A stretch of DNA of 14,566 nucleotides from Christensenella sp. UBA1252 (GTDB lineage Bacteria; Bacillota; Clostridia; Christensenellales; CAG-1252). The position numbers were made by a program, and so were the translations under genes. The stretch spans positions 21,193-35,758 of the forward strand of contig DBVY01000038.1 in the NCBI GenBank assembly GCA_002308575.1, read 5' to 3'. The notes beneath the pieces were generated by a model that worked only from the letters and a program-made list of their open reading frames with translations, was not told where the DNA came from and ran no database searches. Of the stretch, positions 1-6,307 are shown one piece after another (position 1 is the first letter of the stretch; every line of letters begins with the position of its first letter).

Positions 1-153
1 CGTTTGTGGCTCGAAGGCGAAGACACGACCTGTAAGAACGATACCTTTGCTTCCTTGACGCAAAGCTACACGCTCGGACTTCAATTCCACATCGGCGGCA
101 ACGAGACCGCGGTCACCGCGATTTCGACCCCGGCGGCGCAACAGAATCCCTAA
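1..153 (+). CDS. C-terminal fragment of a probable SipW-substrate-type surface protein (5' end outside window)
   Basis: The frame is open from the first base to TAA at 151-153, giving 50 residues with no start in the window. The fragment begins RLWLEGEDTTCKNDTF and goes on to a beta-strand-like segment, SYTLGLQFHI, then a short Ala/Thr/Pro-rich tail. From memory, an R-x-W-x-E-G-x-D-x-x-C segment followed by a hydrophobic strand is common at the C-terminus of TasA/camelysin-like proteins in Clostridia. The gene at 11466 also ends with a comparable RVWKNG...LLCIAAKAF segment. The neighbouring SipW-like peptidase gene fits this reading. It is followed by an intrinsic terminator, so it ends its own transcription unit. 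That the frame is coding is fairly secure; the family assignment rests on a short tail and is tentative. Confidence 0.6.
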   Translation, partial: RLWLEGEDTTCKNDTFASLTQSYTLGLQFHIGGNETAVTAISTPAAQQNP

Positions 154-180
154 TCTGTGACAAAATAGCCTCATTTAAGT

Positions 181-218
181 CGCTCCGACGGGCGCAAGCC
201 CGGCGGAGCGTTCTTTTT
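181..218 (+). terminator. Intrinsic terminator
   Basis: Arms 181-193 and 198-210 pair over 13 positions with one A/G mismatch (188 against 203) around a GCAA tetraloop (194-197, GNRA class). The T-rich tract TTCTTTTT follows directly at 211-218. It closes the partial gene ending at 153 and separates it from the promoter at 248. Confidence 0.92.
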
Positions 219-247
219 CGAAAAAACGGGGGTTTCCCTCTCCGCCC

Positions 248-277
248 TTGACAACCCCCTTGTATCTATGATACAAT
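248..277 (+). promoter_or_regulatory. Sigma-A type promoter for the signal peptidase/ATPase operon
   Basis: A perfect -35 box TTGACA (248-253) is followed after 18 bases by TACAAT (272-277, five of six consensus). The predicted transcript starts near 283 and would leave a leader of about 50 bases before the ATG at 333. It lies just after the terminator at 181-218, as expected for a new transcription unit. Confidence 0.8.
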
Positions 278-332
278 TTTTAAGTATCCTTATCCGAAAG
301 GGGTAAAGATCTTAAAAAACGGAGAAAAAACT

Positions 333-1061
333 ATGGAAAATGCTTCCCAAACGAAGAAACCGAACGCGAAAAATATCGTAAAGATCGTTCTCAACGTTAT
401 CTTATGGTTGTTTTTGATCTTTGCCTTTCTTATGATGGTCTTCGCCTTTGCGTCCATCTCCAACGATTACGGCGTGCCGATCCTCGGCGACAAAGTGATA
501 TTGAACGTCGTTTCCGATTCAATGAAACCGACGATCAAAAAGGGAGATATGCTCGCGGGAACGACGCTTTCTCTCGATCAGAAGAAAGCCTTGGAAGAAG
601 GCGCGATCATCACCTTCTTCGCCGATATCAACGGCGACGGCATCAAGGAGATCAACACCCACCGCATCGTTAAAAAGATCGTTGACGGCGAGGATTATTC
701 CTTCCGCACCAAAGGCGATAACGCGAATATGTATCCCGTAAACGTCGATGACGACGGATACTCCATTAAGTTGGACGATATCATCTGCACTTGGAAAGAA
801 GGCGACACGCAGATCCACGGAATGGGATCCTTCCTCAGCTTTATGCAAAGCCGCACCGGATTCCTCTGCCTCGTCGTGATCCCCTTGATCCTTTTCTTCC
901 TTTACGAGGTCGTAAGATTCTTCCTGACCCTTTCCAAAGCGAGAGGCAAGAAGGAGATCTCCGCCGAGGAGAAGGACGAGATCCGCCGCCAAGCCATCGA
1001 GGAGTACAAACGCTCTCTCGCGGAAAGCGCGGAAGAAAAGAAGGACGACGAGCAGGCATAA
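333..1061 (+). CDS. SipW-like (ER-type) signal peptidase I, first copy
   Basis: This is a 242-residue membrane serine protease of the S26B type, which cleaves signal peptides outside the membrane with a Ser-His pair instead of the Ser-Lys pair of LepB. There is an N-terminal membrane helix at about 17-40. Box B reads SDSMKPT with the likely nucleophile Ser63. NTHR supplies His110, and TKGDN supplies the conserved Asp129. A second membrane helix spans about 176-199 and is followed by a highly charged cytoplasmic tail (203-242) containing DEIRR. ATG 333 has GGAG at 321-324, eight bases upstream. In Bacilli, SipW processes TasA-type fibre proteins, and three such precursors lie downstream in this window. 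A second SipW-like gene at 5641 shares the layout and the DEIRR tail. The family is secure; the actual substrates are inferred. Confidence 0.93.
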   Translation: MENASQTKKPNAKNIVKIVLNVILWLFLIFAFLMMVFAFASISNDYGVPILGDKVILNVVSDSMKPTIKKGDMLAGTTLSLDQKKALEEGAIITFFADINGDGIKEINTHRIVKKIVDGEDYSFRTKGDNANMYPVNVDDDGYSIKLDDIICTWKEGDTQIHGMGSFLSFMQSRTGFLCLVVIPLILFFLYEVVRFFLTLSKARGKKEISAEEKDEIRRQAIEEYKRSLAESAEEKKDDEQA

Positions 1062-1115
1062 TTTTTCGCCGAGTTTCAAAACTTACAGTATAGGTTTTCC
1101 GAACTCAAACTTCGG

Positions 1116-1151
1116 AGCGTCGGCGCGGAGAAAGCTCTCGCGCGCCTCGCT
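1116..1151 (+). other. GC-rich inverted repeat between signal peptidase and ATPase genes
   Basis: Arms around 1116-1127 and 1139-1151 pair as AGCG plus GGCGCG against CGCGCC plus CGCT, with a small internal mismatch and an inner GAG/CTC extension. No T-tract follows, so it is not a convincing terminator. It sits 15 bases before the AAGGA ribosome site (1166-1170) of the next gene and could be an mRNA processing or stability element. Nothing else is seen in the 115-base gap between the genes, and no clear promoter was found. Confidence 0.35.
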
Positions 1152-1176
1152 TCACGCAATATTATAAGGACAGATC

Positions 1177-2736
1177 ATGGTATACTTCGATAATTTCCGA
1201 AATTGGTTCTTGATGTTTATGAAACAAATGCTCGGCGGCATTTGGCAGATCCTCTCGAACTTCATTCTCGGAATCGGACAAATTTTCAATTTCGGCGTGT
1301 ACGCCAGACAGCTCGGCGCGCAGCAATTCGGATGGGCGTGGATCCTCGTTATCCTCGTTCTTTTGCTGACGATCGCGATCTGGGGCTCCTTGATTTTCCT
1401 TCTGATTCTCGCGATTCGCAAATACATTCGTTTCCGCCGCAGCGCGGTCGGCAGAGAAGATCTTCTCGAAGAGATCGCCGATCTTCACCGCGACGTAATC
1501 CGCCTGACCGCGGAAAAAGAAAAAATCATGAACCTCAAAGTTGCCTCCGCCGGTATGACGCGCGAAGAGATGCAAGCCATTCTCGGCGAATCCCAAGCCG
1601 AAAAGAAAGCGATCGGCGAAGGAAACGAAAACGGCGAAGGAGGTTCGGAAGGCGAAGAAGGCAATCGTTTCGCGAGGCTTTCTTTGGTGGACGAGAAGTA
1701 CGTCTATTACAACCCGCCCCACTACAACCGCGATATGGATCTCGCGGAGCTCTGCGAAGATATTCGCAATTTCGCCTGCTATCATTCCGCTTTGTATTAC
1801 GAAATCAAAACGATCCGCCTGATGATCGCGGGTCTTTCCTGTACGAAACTTATCGTTTTGCAAGGTATCTCCGGTACCGGTAAAACGTCCTTGCCCTACA
1901 CCCTCGGCAAATATTTCTTAAACGACGCGACGATCGCTTCCGTGCAACCTTCTTGGAGGGACAGGAGCGAACTTTTCGGTTACTTCAACGAATTTACGAA
2001 GAAATTCAACGAGACCGAAGTTTTGAAGAGGATCTACGAATCCTCCTATAACGACGACGTCAACATCATCGTTCTCGACGAGATGAACATCGCGCGTATC
2101 GAATACTATTTCGCGGAAATGCTTTCCGTTCTCGAAATGCCGAACCCCGCCGAATGGAAGATCGAGCTCGTTCCCTCTTCTTGGCCGGACGATCCGAAGC
2201 GCCTCGTGGACGGCAAACTGACGATCCCGCAAAACGTTTGGTATATCGGCACCGCGAATAACGACGACTCCACGTTCGCCGTTTCCGATAAGGTCTATGA
2301 CCGCGCGCTCGTTATCAACCTCGACAGCAAGGGTATGCCTTTCGAAGCGCCCAAGACCGAGGCGAAGAACGTGAGCTTCTCCTATATTGAAAGTTTGTAT
2401 CACAAAGCGATCGAAGAGCACCCGATCCACGAAGAGATGCTCAAAAAGATCGAAAAGCTCGATCTTTATGTGATCGAGCGCTTCCGCGTTGCGTTCGGTA
2501 ACCGCATTATGAAGCAAATGAAGATCTTCGTTCCCGTTTACATCGCTTGCGGCGGAACGGAAACGGACGGCATCGACTATATCCTCGCAACCAAGGTTTT
2601 CCGTAAATTCGATTCGTTGAACCTTTCTTTGATCCGCGGCGAGATCCGCGGTTTGATCCTCCAACTCGACGCCCTTTTCGGCAAGGACGCGATGAAGGAG
2701 AGCATCGCCTATTTGAGGCGTTTGCAAAAATCGTAA
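1177..2736 (+). CDS. Membrane-anchored McrB-like AAA+ ATPase
   Basis: The product is 519 residues. The N-terminus has an amphipathic/hydrophobic stretch (about 8-40) and one or two strong membrane segments (about 53-81). A basic stop (RKYIRFRR) and a coiled-coil-like segment (94-145) follow, then an acidic Gly/Glu linker. The AAA+ core starts near 205. Walker A is GISGTGKTS (230-238). Walker B is IIVLDEMN (297-304). The sensor-1 segment is GTANNDDST (358-366), with a candidate arginine finger at R376 (YDRA). QPSWRDRSELFGYFN (257-271) and the DEMN/GTxN pattern match the McrB/MoxR-like branch, in which the ATPase remodels or translocates substrate with a DUF2357/McrC partner. That partner is the next gene, 16 bases downstream. 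ATG 1177 has AAGGA at 1166-1170. Membrane anchoring is unusual for a restriction motor. The AAA+ identity is secure; the role is unknown. Confidence 0.88.
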   Translation: MVYFDNFRNWFLMFMKQMLGGIWQILSNFILGIGQIFNFGVYARQLGAQQFGWAWILVILVLLLTIAIWGSLIFLLILAIRKYIRFRRSAVGREDLLEEIADLHRDVIRLTAEKEKIMNLKVASAGMTREEMQAILGESQAEKKAIGEGNENGEGGSEGEEGNRFARLSLVDEKYVYYNPPHYNRDMDLAELCEDIRNFACYHSALYYEIKTIRLMIAGLSCTKLIVLQGISGTGKTSLPYTLGKYFLNDATIASVQPSWRDRSELFGYFNEFTKKFNETEVLKRIYESSYNDDVNIIVLDEMNIARIEYYFAEMLSVLEMPNPAEWKIELVPSSWPDDPKRLVDGKLTIPQNVWYIGTANNDDSTFAVSDKVYDRALVINLDSKGMPFEAPKTEAKNVSFSYIESLYHKAIEEHPIHEEMLKKIEKLDLYVIERFRVAFGNRIMKQMKIFVPVYIACGGTETDGIDYILATKVFRKFDSLNLSLIRGEIRGLILQLDALFGKDAMKESIAYLRRLQKS

Positions 2737-2752
2737 TTGACGGCGGCGACGT

Positions 2753-5644
2753 ATGAACAAAACGATCAGCGTCGAAAAAGAGAATCGCGAATGGGTTGAA
2801 AAACTTCGTTACACGAAGTCCTTTTTGGCGAAAATTTGTTTGAGCGGCAGAAACGTGAAAGAAACGTACGCTGCCCTTTTTAATGCCCTGATGGCATACG
2901 ACGGTGTTACCGCCAAAACCTCTTTTTCCTGCGCGACCTTTTCCGTTAAGCGCAGTCCGATCGCAAAAGTTACGTTGACCGGAAAGACGCTTTCCCTCTT
3001 TCTCGCGATCGAGCCCGACACGCACGCCGAAGGGCGCTATCGCCTGATCGACGTCGGCAACGTTCGCCGTTACGCTCTCCTTCCCTCGAAATTCCGCATT
3101 CGCAGCGCCGGCAGCCTCTCTTTCGCGCTTCGCTTGATCGAAGAGAACGCGGCTTACCTCGAACTGCAAAAGAGAGAATCTCCCCTGCCTCCCGTTACCG
3201 CGAGGAACTATCCGAATTCTTCTCTCTCCACCCTTTTATCCCGCGGCTTGATCCGCCAGATCGGAGAAAAGAAAAAGGTCATCACGGTCGAAAAAGAAAA
3301 CCTGATCTACGTGGAAAAAGAAGCGCCCAAGGACGACGAGATCTTTTCGGATACCGCCGCGACGAACGTCGCTTTGACGGATCGCCATTCGAGATACGCT
3401 GAAATTTTAAGTTCTTTTACGGGCGACGGCGAGATCCGCTTCGTGAAACAATCGGTCATTCGCGCGATCGACGAAACGTGGGTCACCGCGATCGAGGATT
3501 GCCTGATCGCGATCGACGAGATCATGCGCACGCCTTCTCGCTTTATCGAAGAAACCGAAGAGCTCTTGCCGATCGAGCGCACGAAAAAAGTTACGACGCG
3601 TTCGATCCGCCACCTTTGCCAACACACGGGATTGATCTCCCGCATCGAAAACGGCGTCGTGATCCCCTCGAAACTCTTGAACGTGTTCCGCGACGAATCT
3701 TTCATGACGTACGAAAACAAATTCGTAAACACTTTGTTGCTCCGCTTGTTCTCCTTCGTTACGACGCGTTACGACGAAGCGTTGGAGTACGGCGCGAACC
3801 GTAACCGTTGCGTCTTTTCCTTTACGGATAAGATCGACCGCGACGACGAAAAGGGAAAGATCTCTTTCGAGATCGAGCTTTCGCTCCCGACCGAAGAGAG
3901 GGAAAAGACCCGTTTCTTCCAAAGCGATCTTTGGGCGCGCGTACAAAAGCTCAACGAGATCATCACCGATTATCAATCGAGCGAATTCGCGGCGCAAATG
4001 GGGAACGCGGTCATCAAACCGCCCGTCGTTCGCACGAACCCGATCCTCAAAAACAAGAACCTGCGCCAATGCTTGGATCTTTGGGAATTTTTGGAAAGCT
4101 ACGACGACGAAGGCGTAACGACGAGAGAGCGCGACCTCGTGATCGAGGACGAACAGATCGACCTCGTGCGCCGTTCGCTCGCCGAACAATACGTCTTTTT
4201 CCGCCACTTCTCCGACACGGCGATCCGCGACGAGAACACGCCCGTGCGGACGATGACGCAAAAGAATTACGAGCTCCCCTCCTTCCGCGACAGAGAGATC
4301 GTGTACGTGCAGGCGCCCGAAGTCGAAGAGAATCCGGACGATAACGAGGTTGCGTTTTACGTTTCCGTTGCGCTTGCCGCCGAAGAACTCGCCGAAACGG
4401 AAGCCAAAGAAATCGAGGAGGAAATCCAAAAAGAGCGCGAAGAACTCTTGGAGGAATCCGAAGAAAAAGAAGAGATCAAATCCGCGGTGGACACCCTCCC
4501 CGTTTCTCTTTCGAACGATCAATTTACCTCGGACGAAGAACCCGTAAGCGAAAAGCCCGAGGAACCCGCCCCCGAAGCAACGGAAGAAAAGGCGGAATCC
4601 GAGGAATCGGAAGAAGAAGAGATGCTGACGGAAGGCGGAGAAAAGATCCTTTTCGTAAAGTCCATTACCGCGAAGCTTTCTTCCGCCGGCGAATTTATCC
4701 AAGACGCCTATTGCAAGCTCGCGAACGCGTTCTTATCCAAAGCGGGCGTCAAAGAGCGCAAAGCCTTCGACCACGTCGATTTTTACAAGGGAAGAAAGAC
4801 GCTCGCGCGCATCTTCCTCGTTGGAAAAACGATTCGCATTTACTTCCCGCTTTCACCCGAGTCGCTTGACAAAAAATACTCGGTTTCCGATCGCTCGAAC
4901 GTCAAAAAGTTCGAAGCGACGCCCACTCTCTTCAAGGTCAGAGGGCCGCGCAGCTTAAAACACGCGCTGGAACTCGCCGCCCTCGTTGCGAACGGGTTCG
5001 GCGAGAATCATTCGTTTACCGCCGTTTCCAAGGAAAACTTCCCGAAGATGACGACCGAAGAAGCCCTCGCCGCCGGAGAGATCCGCCGCCGCGTGTTCAA
5101 AGGGCAAAAGTCGGGAACGCTTCCGAGAAGAGAAGAAGCGCCGCGCATCGAATACGACTATTCGGAAGAGGCGGCTGCCTACAACAAAGCGCACGAAACC
5201 GAAGAAAGAACGATCGTTCTCGACAATTTCTCCGGCGCGGAAGTCCACAAGACGCTCGAAAAAACGGAGCGCGAATTGCTCGAAGAAGAGATCCAAGAGG
5301 AAATGAAGGAAGCGCCGATCCTCGTCGAAGGTCCCGGCGATCCCCTGCTCGCGCGCATGGAAGCGGAACAGGAAACGCCGATCCTTCTCGAACGGGAAAA
5401 AGAGCCGGAGCCCGAACCCGAAGCGCCGAAACCCGCGCCTGCCCCCGTGCCTCTCGGCGGCGACGAACTCAGACCGAAGCCGGTCACCCTCGCCGATCTC
5501 GACACGCCCGCAAACGCCAAACAAATGCAGAAACCGGCGCCGAAAACGCCCGAACCGACCCTTCCCGAAACGGAAAAAGAGCCCGAACGGGAAGAAAAGA
5601 AAGGACTTTTCTCACGCCTGTTCGGAAGGAAGAATAAGCAATGA
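2753..5644 (+). CDS. DUF2357/McrC-like partner protein with duplicated flanking domain
   Basis: The product is 963 residues with no signal peptide or membrane helix. The first module (about 19-170) recurs at about 633-781. Between them, a helical region (about 213-500) carries TYENKFVNTLLLRLF (319-333), preceded by SIRHLCQHTGLI and PSKLLNVFRDES, then RTNPILKNKNLRQCLDLWEF (427-446). These match the DUF2357 family as I recall it, which pairs with McrB-type ATPases. A Glu-rich linker (545-630) leads to the second module, then an acidic and Pro-rich tail (840-945) ending GLFSRLFGRKNKQ, a basic amphipathic end that could touch membrane or partner. I see no PD-(D/E)xK nuclease motif. The gene starts 16 bases after the ATPase gene with only a weak G-rich ribosome site (2742-2748), suggesting coupling. 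It overlaps the next gene by ATGA. The reading frame is certain, the DUF2357 assignment moderate, the function unknown. Confidence 0.8.
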   Translation: MNKTISVEKENREWVEKLRYTKSFLAKICLSGRNVKETYAALFNALMAYDGVTAKTSFSCATFSVKRSPIAKVTLTGKTLSLFLAIEPDTHAEGRYRLIDVGNVRRYALLPSKFRIRSAGSLSFALRLIEENAAYLELQKRESPLPPVTARNYPNSSLSTLLSRGLIRQIGEKKKVITVEKENLIYVEKEAPKDDEIFSDTAATNVALTDRHSRYAEILSSFTGDGEIRFVKQSVIRAIDETWVTAIEDCLIAIDEIMRTPSRFIEETEELLPIERTKKVTTRSIRHLCQHTGLISRIENGVVIPSKLLNVFRDESFMTYENKFVNTLLLRLFSFVTTRYDEALEYGANRNRCVFSFTDKIDRDDEKGKISFEIELSLPTEEREKTRFFQSDLWARVQKLNEIITDYQSSEFAAQMGNAVIKPPVVRTNPILKNKNLRQCLDLWEFLESYDDEGVTTRERDLVIEDEQIDLVRRSLAEQYVFFRHFSDTAIRDENTPVRTMTQKNYELPSFRDREIVYVQAPEVEENPDDNEVAFYVSVALAAEELAETEAKEIEEEIQKEREELLEESEEKEEIKSAVDTLPVSLSNDQFTSDEEPVSEKPEEPAPEATEEKAESEESEEEEMLTEGGEKILFVKSITAKLSSAGEFIQDAYCKLANAFLSKAGVKERKAFDHVDFYKGRKTLARIFLVGKTIRIYFPLSPESLDKKYSVSDRSNVKKFEATPTLFKVRGPRSLKHALELAALVANGFGENHSFTAVSKENFPKMTTEEALAAGEIRRRVFKGQKSGTLPRREEAPRIEYDYSEEAAAYNKAHETEERTIVLDNFSGAEVHKTLEKTERELLEEEIQEEMKEAPILVEGPGDPLLARMEAEQETPILLEREKEPEPEPEAPKPAPAPVPLGGDELRPKPVTLADLDTPANAKQMQKPAPKTPEPTLPETEKEPEREEKKGLFSRLFGRKNKQ
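2807..3259 (+). repeat. Protein-level duplicated module, copy 1 (residues 19-169)
   Basis: Residues 22-88 align without gaps to 636-702 of the same protein at offset 614. I count about 20 identities in 67 positions, including KS..AK, the Y..L.NA spacing, GV and GKT. The offset shifts to 613 for 96-126 (Y, NV, P, F, R, SL and AL matches). It shifts to 610 for 152-168 (N, P, G, I and R matches). Copies are too diverged for a DNA-level repeat. The fold is unknown to me; similar units occur, from memory, in uncharacterised Clostridia proteins. Confidence 0.75.
4646..5095 (+). repeat. Protein-level duplicated module, copy 2 (residues 632-781)
   Basis: This is the second copy of the module at 2807-3259. 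Shared landmarks are KSxxAK (636-641), YxxLxNA (653-659), GV (665-666), VGKT (690-693), KYSVSDRSNVKKF (708-720), PTLFKVR (724-730), RSLKHAL (733-739) and NFP...GEIRR (762-779). It lies between the acidic linker and the acidic, Pro-rich tail. Confidence 0.75.
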
Positions 5645-6303
5645 AAAACAAGGGAGTCAAAGCGCTTAAACTCGGATTGAAGATCGCGTTCGGGATCTTC
5701 GTGGCGGCGTTCTTGGCGCTCTTTATCGCGTCCAAGGTCACGACCTCGCCGATCTTCCTCTTCAATAAGACGACGATGTGGGTCATGACGCAGAGCATGG
5801 ATCCGACGATCGCCCCGAAGACCTATATCCTCGTTGAAAAAGCCTCGGCGGACGACGTTGACGTCGGAGATATCATCGTCTTCCGTTCGACCGATCCGCG
5901 GATCGCGGGCAGTTTCAACACGCACCGCATCATCGCGAAATCGGGCAACGAGATCGTTACGAAGGGCGACAACAACGCCTCGGACGACGGCATTTATTCG
6001 GCAAAAGCCGAAAACGTCGTCGGCAAATACGTTAAAAAACTCACCGTCCTGACCTTCCTCGGCAGGATCGTTATGACCCCGATCGGCTACGTCGTTTTGC
6101 TGTTTATGTTTATCCTGACGATGTGCTTCTCCGTCTTCCCCGACGTTAAAGAAGCCATCGAGGAGAAAAAAGGCGACGACGAGAAGGCGAAGCAGGACGA
6201 GATCCGCCGCCTGATCGACGAAGAAGTCCGCCGTTTGAAAGAGAGCGGCGCGGAGCTCGACGACCTCGCGGACGGCGACGAAAAAAATCTGAAAGGAGAG
6301 TAA
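5641..6303 (+). CDS. SipW-like (ER-type) signal peptidase I, second copy
   Basis: This 220-residue membrane protease belongs to the same S26B family as the gene at 333. A membrane helix spans about 11-31. The catalytic segment is MTQSMDPTI with nucleophile Ser52, NTHR gives His95, and TKGDNN gives Asp110. The second membrane helix is at about 143-167. The charged cytoplasmic tail (169-220) again contains DEIRR, followed by a helical EEVRRLKES stretch. The start ATG overlaps the previous stop (ATGA, 5641-5644), and GGAAGGA lies at 5624-5630, ten bases upstream, so translation is probably coupled. The two copies differ clearly in the segment between Ser and His, so they may have different precursor preferences or act as a pair. 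Which precursors it cuts cannot be told from sequence; the fibre-like proteins at 10496-13161 are the obvious candidates. Confidence 0.93.
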   Translation: MKNKGVKALKLGLKIAFGIFVAAFLALFIASKVTTSPIFLFNKTTMWVMTQSMDPTIAPKTYILVEKASADDVDVGDIIVFRSTDPRIAGSFNTHRIIAKSGNEIVTKGDNNASDDGIYSAKAENVVGKYVKKLTVLTFLGRIVMTPIGYVVLLFMFILTMCFSVFPDVKEAIEEKKGDDEKAKQDEIRRLIDEEVRRLKESGAELDDLADGDEKNLKGE

Positions 6304-6307
6304 GGAA

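Noticed and set aside
1116..1151. Terminator between the first signal peptidase and the ATPase gene
   Set aside because: The hairpin is GC-rich but has no T-tract after it, so read-through into the ATPase gene is expected. Kept only as an inverted repeat.
1918..2760. Minus-strand frame of 280 codons, with similar shadows at 519-1079, 1162-1863, 5179-5925, 6146-6949 and 10757-11551
   Set aside because: All are antisense to well supported genes, lack ribosome sites and have biased compositions arising from the codon usage of the plus strand.
3407..4702. 431-codon open frame on the minus strand
   Set aside because: It lies entirely antisense to the DUF2357-like gene, is full of Arg/Phe/Asp runs typical of mirrored codons, has no ribosome site and no recognisable domain.
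1177..5644. Ordinary McrBC restriction system
   Set aside because: The ATPase is membrane anchored, no DNA-reading N-domain and no nuclease motif are visible, and the genes sit in a surface-protein locus. A McrBC relative is accepted; a restriction function is not claimed.
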